The notes: a model not told the origin generated them from the sequence alone. Shown: positions 43,040-52,673, numbered from the stretch's first letter. The stretch: DNA of 64,000 nt from Bacteroides sp. (GCF_030151085.1 NZ_JASLER010000018.1:3174-67173); one strand, 5' to 3'. Numbers and translations are program-made.

Positions 43040-44080
43040 ATGAAAGTCGATTGCCCTTCTGTGTTGTTAATTTACACGGGTGGAACTATCGGAATGATAG
43101 AAAACCCGGAGACTGGCGCCCTTGAAAACTTCAACTTCGATCAATTGCTAAAGCATGTTCCCGAGTTGAAGCGTTTCAATTACCGAATCTCCTCTTATCA
43201 GTTCGATCCTCCTATTGACTCTTCTGATATGGAGCCTTCGTTTTGGGCAAAGATTGTCAAGATTATCAACTATAACTATGACAACTATGACGGCTTTGTT
43301 ATCCTACATGGAACAGACACAATGGCATACACAGCCTCCGCTCTTAGTTTCATGCTCGAAAATCTCTCTAAGCCCGTTATACTTACGGGTTCACAGCTAC
43401 CCATCGGTACTTTGCGCACCGACGGAAAGGAGAATCTTATTACCGCAATTGAAATTGCCGCAGCAAAAAATCCTGACGGCACTCCTGTTGTTCCCGAAGT
43501 CTGCATTTTTTTCGAGAATGAACTGATGCGTGGTAACCGTACTACTAAAATCAATGTGGAAAACTTCAACGCCTTCCGATCATTCAATTACACCGCATTG
43601 GCAAAAGCCGGCATCTATATCCGCTACAACGAACATCTTATACGGCGTCCCGATCTTTCACGCCCTATGAAACCGCATTACCTCTTTGATACCAACGTTG
43701 TAGTGCTTACCCTTTTCCCAGGCATTCAGGAGACAATTATCGATTCTGTGCTACACGTTCCCGGGCTTAAAGCAGTGGTACTCAAAACCTTCGGTTCAGG
43801 AAACGCCCCTCAGAAAGAATGGTTTATCCGTCAATTGAAAGATGCTACCAATCGTGGTATTGTCATTGTCAACATCACCCAATGCCAAAGTGGTACAGTA
43901 GAAATGGCACGTTATGGAACCGGGCTACAACTTATTCAAGCAGGTGTAGTCAGCGGTTACGACAGTACGCCCGAATGCGCCGTAACCAAACTCATGTTCC
44001 TACTTGGACATGGACTGAACCAAGAAGAAATTCGTCGCCTCATGAACTCCGATTTAGCAGGTGAAATTACTAAACAGTAG
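43040..44080 (+). CDS. ansA: L-asparaginase, type I (cytoplasmic)
   Basis: 346 residues from ATG 43040, the usual length of the cytoplasmic form, with no signal peptide. Signatures: VLLIYTGGTIGMIE with the nucleophile Thr, and GFVILHGTDTMAYTASALSFML with the second Thr-Asp pair; then PVILTGSQLP. It hydrolyses asparagine to aspartate and ammonium. It lies in the neighbourhood of asnB and the glutamine genes but has its own promoter. Confidence 0.95.
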   Translation: MKVDCPSVLLIYTGGTIGMIENPETGALENFNFDQLLKHVPELKRFNYRISSYQFDPPIDSSDMEPSFWAKIVKIINYNYDNYDGFVILHGTDTMAYTASALSFMLENLSKPVILTGSQLPIGTLRTDGKENLITAIEIAAAKNPDGTPVVPEVCIFFENELMRGNRTTKINVENFNAFRSFNYTALAKAGIYIRYNEHLIRRPDLSRPMKPHYLFDTNVVVLTLFPGIQETIIDSVLHVPGLKAVVLKTFGSGNAPQKEWFIRQLKDATNRGIVIVNITQCQSGTVEMARYGTGLQLIQAGVVSGYDSTPECAVTKLMFLLGHGLNQEEIRRLMNSDLAGEITKQ

Positions 44081-44209
44081 ATCTATGATCAAGAAAAATT
44101 GACGATTTCAAGTATTGAGTTGTATCATCTGTTCTTAGACAATTCTTAAAAAGATTTAATTTATATATTTTTCTTTCACTTATCAGAGCAAACATATATA
44201 AAATAAGCG

Positions 44210-44217
44210 TATTTTTG
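44210..44217 (+). promoter_or_regulatory. -7 promoter box at the head of the polysaccharide locus
   Basis: TATTTTTG, matching TAnnTTTG, 27 bp before ATG 44245. No inverted repeats that would make it an invertible promoter were seen around it. Confidence 0.55.
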
Positions 44218-44244
44218 TTTGTTATCAATTCAAAAACGAATTAA

Positions 44245-46536
44245 ATGGTAAGAAACATCATTATTAACCGCATCCTGTTGCTGGCAGTACTTTTGGGAAG
44301 TGCTATCCTCAGCAGTTGTAAAAATGATGTTTTCAACTCTGAAAAAGTTAAAGCAACTTACCAAGATAAATTTCCTGTAAAAGATATTGATCCTACAATG
44401 GATTGGAAAATGACGAAGCAAGTAAAAGTCGCAGTGTCTGTTAACGAAGACGCAATGACCAACTATACTATCCGCATTTATGATGCGGATCCGTTATCGG
44501 ACAATTCAACCGCAAAAGTCTTAGCAACAGGTGTAGCAAGCAATACCCAATCCTTCAATACTGTTATGGATTGCCCCACTGTAGTGAACAGTGTTTTCGT
44601 ATGCCGCACAGACGCCCATAAACGTAATGTAGTAAAACACGTCCCTATCGTTAACGACCAAATAGACACTATGTTCGGGGGAACTATCATAACACGTTCT
44701 ACACGTGCTAATGATGTAGATATAAAAATTGAACAATATACCCCGGTCAATTCTCTGGATAAAGTAAAAAGTATGCTCCTTAAAGCTAAAGAGCTTCAAT
44801 CGAACACTCAATTTTCTGCCGGATCGATATATAAAATTTCAGAAGACAAAGAATTTTCCGCACCTTTAAAAGGTGATATATGGGGTTCATCTCGTGGTAC
44901 CCTTATCATCTGTGGTAAATGGGAACCGAATGGCAACAATCTGAAAATTCCTAATGGAATTAATATCTATGTAATGAATGAAGGGGAAATCATCATACCC
45001 CAAAACAAATCATTGACTTTCGATCAGCAAGGTTACTTGGGCATTTTCCCCGGAGGTAAAATATCAGGAGATGATAATAGCAGCTTAGCATTGCCTGCAC
45101 AAAGTGGAGATGATAAATACTTCTATAATGCAGGAGAGATTGAAGATATAAACTTTTCTACTGCGAATAATAACTCAACCACAATCTACAATTGTGGTGA
45201 AATGAATGTCAAAACAATCAAGTGCTTACATTTCATAAACCAAGGTCATGTAAAATGTGATGAGATCGGAAGTGTCAACGGTGCAAACCTTACTATAGAC
45301 AACGGATGCTATTTAGAAGCAGAGATGAGTAATGGAGACCTGAATTGCGGTACCGGCTCTCGTACTGAAATAGGCCAATTCAATCTGGAAAGAGCAGGTT
45401 GGGGAACTACTACCCAAATAGGTTCAAATGCATTGTTACAGATAGAAGAAGGATCGTTCACCGGAAATGTGAAAGCTCCTTCCTCCCATTTTGCTTTGAT
45501 CCGGATTAAAAAGATAAAAGACATCTCTAATTTCAAAACCCAAGGTAAGATCTATTACGAAATAGAAAAAGCCGTCTCTTTCGATGATTGGCGACAGGAA
45601 TTCCTTGAAGCTCTAAAAAATGGTGACGGAAGTTACTCCAAATGGGGCGAATCTCCTATTATTATACCCAGTGGAGACTGCACAGGCGACGGTTACAAGC
45701 CGGATGAAGATGGCTCCGACGTATCTACCGATCCCATACCTTATACCTATGTTTTCGAAGACAATTTCCCATTAGTAGGCGATTACGATTTTAATGATGT
45801 CGTATTGGACGTGAAGATCAGCAACCTGTGTGAAGAAAAAAGCAATCACATCAAACAGATTCAGCTTGACGTCACTCTGACCGCGCTCGGAGCTACCAAA
45901 ATGTTAGGTGCCGGATTGCGTATTGTCAATACGCCTAAATCTGCTATCAGATCCATAACCCCTGCCGGAGATTATAATCGTTTTCATAATACGCTGACAT
46001 CCAGTACATTTTTCAAATTCAATGCAGGTAGCTACATGGAAGATGGAGATAATAATATCGTCATACCTCTCTTTGGCAATGCCCATCAAGTATTTGATGG
46101 TGTTCAGCAAGGTCAAATGATCAATACTGATCCGGCAGGTATCACCAGCAAACCCTTTACTTATAAGATTATCATAGAGTTGGCCGATCAAACCAAGGAG
46201 GAACCGATTATTTCAAAAGATGACCTTGATTTTTTCATTTGCTACCAATATAAAAACATGCAAAAGCGTATGGAAGTACACCTGTATGAATTCAGGGACT
46301 ACGGTGCAACAGCTGCGGGTACTATCCAGCAAGAAAATCTCGATTTAGCCGGTAATAACACTTGGGCAATATGTGTTCCAGAATTCAGATATCCCAAAGA
46401 AAGGATTAACATTAGTAATCAGAAGGACAACAACGATTGTGCATACCCCAAATTTCTAGACTGGGCACGCAATCGTAACACAAATACTGATTGGTATAAG
46501 GATCCTTATATAAACGCAAACAACGTATATAGATAA
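44245..46536 (+). CDS. LruC/DUF4842-domain surface lipoprotein
   Basis: 763 residues with a lipobox (LLLAVLLGSAILSSC). A middle region of short, polar beta-helix-like repeats (around residues 210-400, e.g. LTIDNGCYLEAEMSNGD) precedes the acidic LruC motif VFEDNFPLVGDYDFNDVVLD near residue 510. The C-terminal CVPEFRYPKERINISNQ ... YPKFLDWARNRNT resembles the end of the first LruC protein at 14880. It is the first gene of the polysaccharide operon, 40 bp before the response regulator with no promoter between. Possibly binds or displays the polymer; this is inference. Confidence 0.82.
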   Translation: MVRNIIINRILLLAVLLGSAILSSCKNDVFNSEKVKATYQDKFPVKDIDPTMDWKMTKQVKVAVSVNEDAMTNYTIRIYDADPLSDNSTAKVLATGVASNTQSFNTVMDCPTVVNSVFVCRTDAHKRNVVKHVPIVNDQIDTMFGGTIITRSTRANDVDIKIEQYTPVNSLDKVKSMLLKAKELQSNTQFSAGSIYKISEDKEFSAPLKGDIWGSSRGTLIICGKWEPNGNNLKIPNGINIYVMNEGEIIIPQNKSLTFDQQGYLGIFPGGKISGDDNSSLALPAQSGDDKYFYNAGEIEDINFSTANNNSTTIYNCGEMNVKTIKCLHFINQGHVKCDEIGSVNGANLTIDNGCYLEAEMSNGDLNCGTGSRTEIGQFNLERAGWGTTTQIGSNALLQIEEGSFTGNVKAPSSHFALIRIKKIKDISNFKTQGKIYYEIEKAVSFDDWRQEFLEALKNGDGSYSKWGESPIIIPSGDCTGDGYKPDEDGSDVSTDPIPYTYVFEDNFPLVGDYDFNDVVLDVKISNLCEEKSNHIKQIQLDVTLTALGATKMLGAGLRIVNTPKSAIRSITPAGDYNRFHNTLTSSTFFKFNAGSYMEDGDNNIVIPLFGNAHQVFDGVQQGQMINTDPAGITSKPFTYKIIIELADQTKEEPIISKDDLDFFICYQYKNMQKRMEVHLYEFRDYGATAAGTIQQENLDLAGNNTWAICVPEFRYPKERINISNQKDNNDCAYPKFLDWARNRNTNTDWYKDPYINANNVYR

Positions 46537-46576
46537 CAAACAATAACATTAATATAGCAGATAAACAAGCATAGAA

Positions 46577-46936
46577 ATGAAGAAAATATTATTTGTAGAT
46601 GACAAACCTGCCATTGGTAAGGTACTCTCAGTGTATTTAGGCCAAGAAAATGAATTAGTGTATTTCGAAGATCCTATCCGGGCTATTGAGTGGCTAAATG
46701 AAGGAAACAATCCTGCTCTCATTATCTCAGACATCCGCATGCCCAAAATGACAGGCGGTGAATTTTTACATTTTCTGAAAAGCAATGCACTTTTTAGACA
46801 CATTCCTGTAGTAATGCTTTCCAGTGAAGAAAGTACCACAGAGCGTATCAATCTACTTAATGCAGGTGCAGAAGATTATATTCTGAAACCCTTCAACCCC
46901 ATGGAATTGAAAGCTCGTATCAAGAAATACCTTTAA
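46577..46936 (+). CDS. Single-domain response regulator (receiver only)
   Basis: 119 residues, a complete receiver with no output domain. Acidic pocket D8-D9, phospho-acceptor D52 in IISDIRMPKM, switch residue S82 in VVMLSSEES, and K104 in ILKPFNP. No histidine kinase is encoded nearby. The next gene, 18 bp downstream, begins with a degenerate receiver-like domain fused to a sugar transferase, so this protein may act on polysaccharide production by pairing with or competing with that domain. That link is inference. Confidence 0.93.
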   Translation: MKKILFVDDKPAIGKVLSVYLGQENELVYFEDPIRAIEWLNEGNNPALIISDIRMPKMTGGEFLHFLKSNALFRHIPVVMLSSEESTTERINLLNAGAEDYILKPFNPMELKARIKKYL

Positions 46937-46954
46937 TTCATATAATAATAGGAT

Positions 46955-48121
46955 ATGTTATATTATATCTACATAGGAAACAACCGCACCATTATAGATC
47001 ACCTAAGTAAAGTAACGGGTGGTATGTTTATGGCTGTTTCCTCGTGCAATAAAGCAGTAAAGGTAATAGACAGCATTCGCGAACGATATAACACATCCAT
47101 TCTATACGAGCGAAACGACGTAGAGAAAGATTGCCAGGATATCGCCTTCCTGCACAAGCGTTTTCCACGTGTATACATGATTCTTGTCGCCGACGAACTG
47201 CCCAGTGAAGAAGTCAGACTTTATCTGCAATCAGGAGTTAACAACACACTGACTCCTTTTGCTAATGAAGAGAGCATTCAGGAGATGACAAAATTTCTCA
47301 AACTACGTAAAGAACACAGACTACAAGAATTTAGCCAAACACATCGAAAAGTACTCAATACGTTCCAGTTGCCTACATGGAAACGTGTATTTGATGTTCT
47401 TTTTGCTTCTGCGGTACTCATTGTATTATCGCCGATACTTATTGCTACGGCAATAGCCATACGATTGGAAAGTAAAGGCAAAATAATATACAAATCACAG
47501 CGCGTAGGAAGCAATTATAAGATATTCAATTTTCTCAAGTTCCGCTCTATGTACACTAATGCGGATAAACGTTTGAAAGAATTGAATTCTCTCAACCAAT
47601 ATAAAATAGAAGAAGAAATTCCTGACGAGCAACCTGATATTCGGTTTGACGACTTAGTCGGTACCCCCGAAGAGGAAGCCACTCTGCTGATTTCAGATGA
47701 TTTTGTTATCTCCGAAGAAGATTTCCACAAAAAGAAATCCCTAGAGCAGCAGAATACATTCATCAAGATAGAAAATGATCCCCGCGTTACCCGCGTAGGG
47801 CATTTCATTCGTAAATATAGCATTGATGAGCTACCCCAACTTATCAACGTTCTGATGGGTGACATGAGTATAGTCGGTAATCGTCCCCTCCCCCTCTACG
47901 AAGCGGAGATGTTAACCAGCGATACTTACATAGAGCGCTTCATGGCCCCTGCCGGATTAACCGGATTGTGGCAAGTTGAAAAACGTGGAGGTGCCGGCAA
48001 AATGTCAGCAGAGGAACGAAAACAATTGGATATTAAGTACGCCAGAGATTTTTCTTTCTGGCTGGATATGAAGATATTGCTCAAAACGGTGACGGCGTTT
48101 GTGCAGAAGGAGAATGTATAA
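46955..48121 (+). CDS. Initiating sugar transferase with N-terminal pseudo-receiver domain
   Basis: 388 residues in two parts. Residues 1-~115 keep the spacing of a receiver but lack its chemistry: the acidic pair is Gly-Asn (8-9), E52 stands where Asp is expected (ILYERND), and the Lys of LKPF is Thr (LTPF). Residues ~135-388 are a bacterial sugar transferase (PF02397 type): membrane hairpin VLFASAVLIVLSPILIATAIAI (~146-170), FLKFRSMYTNADKRL, DELPQLINVLMGDMSIVGNRPLP, GLTGLWQVEKRG. An acidic insert of about 70 residues (~205-275) splits the catalytic domain after RSMYTNAD. It should put the first sugar phosphate on undecaprenyl phosphate. Confidence 0.88.
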   Translation: MLYYIYIGNNRTIIDHLSKVTGGMFMAVSSCNKAVKVIDSIRERYNTSILYERNDVEKDCQDIAFLHKRFPRVYMILVADELPSEEVRLYLQSGVNNTLTPFANEESIQEMTKFLKLRKEHRLQEFSQTHRKVLNTFQLPTWKRVFDVLFASAVLIVLSPILIATAIAIRLESKGKIIYKSQRVGSNYKIFNFLKFRSMYTNADKRLKELNSLNQYKIEEEIPDEQPDIRFDDLVGTPEEEATLLISDDFVISEEDFHKKKSLEQQNTFIKIENDPRVTRVGHFIRKYSIDELPQLINVLMGDMSIVGNRPLPLYEAEMLTSDTYIERFMAPAGLTGLWQVEKRGGAGKMSAEERKQLDIKYARDFSFWLDMKILLKTVTAFVQKENV

Positions 48122-48151
48122 TATTAAGACTTAAGATACTGAAACGATCAA

Positions 48152-48985
48152 ATGAAGAGAGGATATTTAAAAAACATAGCATACAATGCAATTCTTTTAG
48201 GATTGTTCATTATACCACTTTCTGCATCTGCACAAGAGATGACACGTGAGGAGCGAGTTAAAGCATTGGAAATGCTGAAGGCGGAAGATGAAAAAATGGA
48301 GGTAAATACGATGGAATTTGCATCTCAAAATTCTTCGATTGAAGTTGAAAAATTACAATTACCTCCCTTATCTATTTTCCTTGATGCTGTGACTGAAAAT
48401 GCAACGGTAAAGCGCGCTCAATCGCAGGTGGAACAAGTGAAAAATAGGTATCGGCTGGAAAAACGTAATTGGTGGAATTACTTACGATTAAATAGCACTT
48501 ATTCCTATGGACGTTATAATATTGTTGGTAATTCAAGTGATGAATTCACTCCTATGTATCAAACTACTACAGCTAGTGCACAAAATAATTATAATATAGG
48601 TGCAAGCCTTGGAGTCAGTGTAGGAGATTTAGTAAACCGTCCTATAAAGTTAAAAGACTATCGCTACCAAATAGAACAATTGCAATATATGCAGGAAGAA
48701 GTAATGGAAGAAAGACGATTAAAAGTTCTGGAAGCCTATAACGCTGTAACAGAACAGTTAGCAACCATAAGTGCTAAAGCGGAGACAGCTGCTTTATACA
48801 ACGCACAAATGAAAATTTGTGAATACAATTTTATAAACGGTACAATGGGGATTACTGCTCTTTCTTTGGAACGTTCCCGGCGTACAGGAGCAGTAACTAC
48901 ATATGCACAAGCTCGTGTAACCTTGCACAATTCTATTATTCTCTTAGAGATGCTCACCAATGTAAAAATTATCAAGGAAAAGTAA
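48152..48985 (+). CDS. Short TolC-like outer-membrane protein of the polysaccharide locus
   Basis: 277 residues with a signal peptide (AILLGLFIIPLSASAQ). After a charged helix (MTREERVKALEMLKAEDEKM) there is one TolC-type repeat: helix LSIFLDAVTENATVKRAQSQVEQVKNRYR, then strands LNSTYSYGRYNI and NYNIGASLGVSVGDL, then a long helix pair ending VTLHNSIILLEMLTNV. Normal TolC proteins carry two such repeats in over 400 residues; this has one, with no sign of a frameshift. It may help export the polymer or form trimers/hexamers of halves. 9 bp before the Wzc-like gene. Confidence 0.75.
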   Translation: MKRGYLKNIAYNAILLGLFIIPLSASAQEMTREERVKALEMLKAEDEKMEVNTMEFASQNSSIEVEKLQLPPLSIFLDAVTENATVKRAQSQVEQVKNRYRLEKRNWWNYLRLNSTYSYGRYNIVGNSSDEFTPMYQTTTASAQNNYNIGASLGVSVGDLVNRPIKLKDYRYQIEQLQYMQEEVMEERRLKVLEAYNAVTEQLATISAKAETAALYNAQMKICEYNFINGTMGITALSLERSRRTGAVTTYAQARVTLHNSIILLEMLTNVKIIKEK

Positions 48986-48994
48986 ATTAGATAT

Positions 48995-51154
48995 ATGAAT
49001 ATAATACAATTTTTATCCGGCTTCTTTTACCGCATTCGCTATTGGTTGTTGTGGGGCAGTTTATTTACAGTAGCCATGGTAGTCTATTTTACACAGTTCT
49101 TGCCATTTAGCTATACAGTAAGTAGTAGCTTGTATGCAGGTGTAACCAATACCACCAATATAGATGGAACCCAAGTAGTTAATATTAATAGTACTTTCGA
49201 CAACATTATCAATATTGCCCGCTCCAAGAATACTTTGTCCAAAGTATCTATCCGGCTACTTGCCACTAACCTTGTACATGGTAATGAATGGAAAGATAAT
49301 ATGTACATTCAAGCCAAGCATTACCGCCAACTCGTTCAGTCCGCCCCTAAAGAAGTACTTGCTTTGGTCGATCGTTCTTCACTTGAAAAAACAATCGAAA
49401 ACTTAACAAATTACCGAAAAGAAAATAGTAACAACTTTGTCTATTCCATATTCAACCGTCCTTCTCCTTTTTATAGTTCCAGTGCATTAGAAGCAATCAG
49501 TATTAAACGTTTGGGGACCAGTGATATCATTGAATTAGTTTACACATCATCTGACCCAGGAATAACACAGAATACCCTCAAAATTTTGGAAGACGAATTG
49601 CTGAAAGCTTATGAAGTATTACGTTTCAGCGCAACCAACAATGCCATTGCCTACTTTGAGGAACAAGTCAAGTTATCAAAGCAACTCTTAACAAAAGAAG
49701 AAGATGACTTGACTAATTACAGTGTTGAAGAACAAGTTATCAACTACCCAGAACAATCTAAAGCGTTGGCTCTGACCAAATACTCAGCAGACGACCGCAT
49801 GGAAGAAATACAACGAAACTATGAAAGTGCCACCGCTTTACGCCAAATGCTTGAAAATAAAATGGATATACGTGCTAAGATAATCCGTACAAATACCAAT
49901 CTGTTGCAAGAGTTGGAAAAGGTCAGTACCTTAAACCAAAGCATTATGGAGCAGGAAATTTTCAATACAGACCCAAATCAGCGCAAAGAGAATAAACTTT
50001 CACAAGAAAAGGACGCTTTACAGAAAGCAGAAAGCAGAATTGGTCATCTTTCTGACAATCTGAATGAATATGGGATTTCTAAGGAAGGGGTTGGTATTCA
50101 AGAGATGATAACAGAATGGTTATCAGCCTGTATTAATGAAGCTAAAGCCCAAGCAGAAGTAAATGTTCTTATAGATCGTCAGTCTAGTATTGTCGACCAA
50201 TACAAAAATTTCTCCCCTATTGGTACTCAGGTAAAACGAAAAGAACGTGCCGTAGGTATTGCAGAAGATACTTACCGGCAACAATTAGGTGGCTTGGCTG
50301 AAGCCCACCTCCGTTTGCAAAATATTAAGATGTCTACTGCCAATCTACAGATTATTGCCCAACCGGAATATCCGTTGTCTGATAACGGTCGAAAAAGAAT
50401 TATCTACATTCTACTTTCACTCATCGGTAGTATCGTGTTTATCAGTGGCTACTTCTTGTTTATCGAATTGATAGACCGCACACTTCGCGATCCAGATCGC
50501 AGCAAGCGTTTGACAGGACTACCTGTCATTGCGGCGTTCAACGGCATCAGCAATTTAAAGTATCGTGGCTTCCTGAAGGCATGCAACCGGCTTGCAGCTG
50601 CATATTGTTGTCGCCAACTCAATAACTATCTACACCCACAACGTCCTACGGTTATCAACCTGCTTAGTATGGAAGCGCGGGAAGGTAAATCATTCCTTGC
50701 TAAATATTTCATAGACTACTGGGAAACAGAAAATTTACGCGTACGTTTTGTACAATACAATGTCGATTTTGATATTACAAGTAAGAGTTATGTACTGGCA
50801 CAAGAACTCTCTGATTTTTGGGTATTGAATGATGCTGAAGAAGTACCGGATATTATACTGGTTGAATACCCTGCTGTATCCACAGCATCATTACCTATGC
50901 CGGTTCTCCAAAAGGCTGATTTTAATTTATTAATTGCTAATGCTGCCCGCCTGTGGGGCAAAGACGATGATACCCGGTTGAAGCCATTAGTCAATGAACT
51001 GGAGGAAACTCCATTGTTCCTTTACCTGAACAATGCCGATCGTGAAGTAGTAGAAAGCTTTACCGGAGAATTGCCTCCGCAAACTCCAGTACATAGCTTC
51101 TTTAGCCGGATCTCACAATTAGGATTAACAGCAAAGTCAGCCGCAGTTAAGTAA
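48995..51154 (+). CDS. Wzz/Wzc-like polysaccharide co-polymerase with degenerate kinase domain
   Basis: 719 residues. First membrane helix at about 15-35 (YWLLWGSLFTVAMVVYF), a long periplasmic coiled-coil part, second helix at about 466-490 (YILLSLIGSIVFISGYFLFIELI), then a cytoplasmic domain laid out like a BY-kinase. Its motifs are poor: Walker A appears as EAREGKSFL (~559), the A' motif reads FVQYNVDFD where VLLIDAD is usual, Walker B reads IILVEYPAV with Glu for Asp, and there is no Tyr-rich tail. It probably sets chain length without phosphorylating anything. Confidence 0.85.
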   Translation: MNIIQFLSGFFYRIRYWLLWGSLFTVAMVVYFTQFLPFSYTVSSSLYAGVTNTTNIDGTQVVNINSTFDNIINIARSKNTLSKVSIRLLATNLVHGNEWKDNMYIQAKHYRQLVQSAPKEVLALVDRSSLEKTIENLTNYRKENSNNFVYSIFNRPSPFYSSSALEAISIKRLGTSDIIELVYTSSDPGITQNTLKILEDELLKAYEVLRFSATNNAIAYFEEQVKLSKQLLTKEEDDLTNYSVEEQVINYPEQSKALALTKYSADDRMEEIQRNYESATALRQMLENKMDIRAKIIRTNTNLLQELEKVSTLNQSIMEQEIFNTDPNQRKENKLSQEKDALQKAESRIGHLSDNLNEYGISKEGVGIQEMITEWLSACINEAKAQAEVNVLIDRQSSIVDQYKNFSPIGTQVKRKERAVGIAEDTYRQQLGGLAEAHLRLQNIKMSTANLQIIAQPEYPLSDNGRKRIIYILLSLIGSIVFISGYFLFIELIDRTLRDPDRSKRLTGLPVIAAFNGISNLKYRGFLKACNRLAAAYCCRQLNNYLHPQRPTVINLLSMEAREGKSFLAKYFIDYWETENLRVRFVQYNVDFDITSKSYVLAQELSDFWVLNDAEEVPDIILVEYPAVSTASLPMPVLQKADFNLLIANAARLWGKDDDTRLKPLVNELEETPLFLYLNNADREVVESFTGELPPQTPVHSFFSRISQLGLTAKSAAVK

Positions 51155-51187
51155 TTAACAAATACCAAAAACGAAAAAGAGAGATAA

Positions 51188-52672
51188 ATGGGAATAAAAG
51201 GATATACAATATCTCCCCTAGTGGCAACCATATCCATACTTATCATTGGTTTAGGGGCAGTAGCCTATAGCATTCTATTCAGTGCATGGGATGTGATAAT
51301 GTATGTTTGCTCCATTCCTTTTTTTCTTGTTATACTTGTGCAATCTTTCCGGAATCCCTTTACAGGCACCTGTTTTTTATTTACCTTTAACTACTTCTTT
51401 TTGGCTTGGATTAGATATACCGAAAGAACGGGACTTAGTGTATGGTATGACATTGCAAATGTATTGATGCTCATTATATTAATTGTATATTCGGGTAAAC
51501 AAAGTGAAATTTCATGGAAAAAGGCGCAGAATATTTTAACAATAGGCGGTTTGGCATGGGGTATATATACTGTTGCCGAAATTGCCAATCCTACAGCCGT
51601 AACTGAAGCATGGGTTTATTCACGAGGTACTATATACAGTACATGTCTTATTTCCTTAATCAGTGTTTTGGTAATGACTTCCTATAAACGCGTGCGCACT
51701 ATTATGCTTATGCTTTCTATATTCACTCTAATTGCTATAACCAAGGCTGTTTATCAAAAATATGTCGGTTTTGATAATATAGAAATGGAAATGCTTATTG
51801 AGACCGATATGTATAGGACTCATTTATTGAATGATGTCACCCGGTATTTTTCATTTTTCACAGATGCCGGAAATTTTGGCTCTAATATGGGATTTGCTAG
51901 TATCCTATTTGGCATCTCTGCAGTTTTCATAAAAAAGAAAGCAACAAAAATATATTATATTATAGTCTCAGTCCTATCAATGTATGCTCTTTTCATATCC
52001 GGTACTCGTGGATCGCTATTCGTTCCAATTGGTGGGGTAATATTGTTCACTTTCCTCAGTAAAAAACCTAAATTAATGGGAGCCACTACTATCTTTGGTC
52101 TGTGTGTTTATCTTTTCTTTGCACATACATACATTGGTGAAAGTAATGCGTCTATCAGGCGCATGCGTACAGCTTTCAACCCGACAAAAGATGCATCCTA
52201 TCGTGTTCGCCAAGAAAACAAAAAGATTCTAGCAAACTATCTGAGGCACAAGCCTTTCGGAGAAGGCCTTGGTTTGGGAGGGGTGGAAAACATAAAATAC
52301 GGTAGCCGCCTCACCACAACTACCGCACACGACTCTTTTTACGTTAAGGTTTGGATGGAGACAGGAATTGTAGGATTAATACTCTATCTCACAATCTACT
52401 TATCCACCTTGTTGTGGGGATGTTATCTTATCATGTTTCGCATTAAAAATGAAGAACTACGAGGGATACTCACTGCTATTGCGTGCGGTATATTTGGCCT
52501 TATGGTGAGTGCCTATGGAAATGCCTTTTTCGGTCAATTTCCTACAGTATTCATTGTCATTATCTTTCTCTCTGTCTTGCTTAATGGCAAGTATATAGAT
52601 CAACAATTAACAGAAATGTTGAAACCGGCAAATAAAATACTAAATATAAACAAAAATAACAGAAAATACTAA
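51188..52672 (+). CDS. O-antigen polymerase/ligase-like membrane protein (Wzy type)
   Basis: 494 residues with about a dozen hydrophobic segments. The Wzy_C-type signature is visible as LFISGTRGSLFVPIGGVILF, followed by a large loop (RRMRTAFNPTKDASYRVRQENKKILANYLRHKPFGEGLG) and AHDSFYVKVWMETGIVGLILYL. It would polymerise the repeat units in the periplasm. Assignment as polymerase rather than ligase follows from position between the co-polymerase and the glycosyltransferases. Confidence 0.85.
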   Translation: MGIKGYTISPLVATISILIIGLGAVAYSILFSAWDVIMYVCSIPFFLVILVQSFRNPFTGTCFLFTFNYFFLAWIRYTERTGLSVWYDIANVLMLIILIVYSGKQSEISWKKAQNILTIGGLAWGIYTVAEIANPTAVTEAWVYSRGTIYSTCLISLISVLVMTSYKRVRTIMLMLSIFTLIAITKAVYQKYVGFDNIEMEMLIETDMYRTHLLNDVTRYFSFFTDAGNFGSNMGFASILFGISAVFIKKKATKIYYIIVSVLSMYALFISGTRGSLFVPIGGVILFTFLSKKPKLMGATTIFGLCVYLFFAHTYIGESNASIRRMRTAFNPTKDASYRVRQENKKILANYLRHKPFGEGLGLGGVENIKYGSRLTTTTAHDSFYVKVWMETGIVGLILYLTIYLSTLLWGCYLIMFRIKNEELRGILTAIACGIFGLMVSAYGNAFFGQFPTVFIVIIFLSVLLNGKYIDQQLTEMLKPANKILNINKNNRKY

Positions 52673-52673
52673 T

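Noticed and set aside
44081..44244. Invertible promoter of the kind controlling Bacteroides capsules
   Set aside because: I found no inverted repeats flanking the promoter, and no UpxY/UpxZ genes or invertase nearby.
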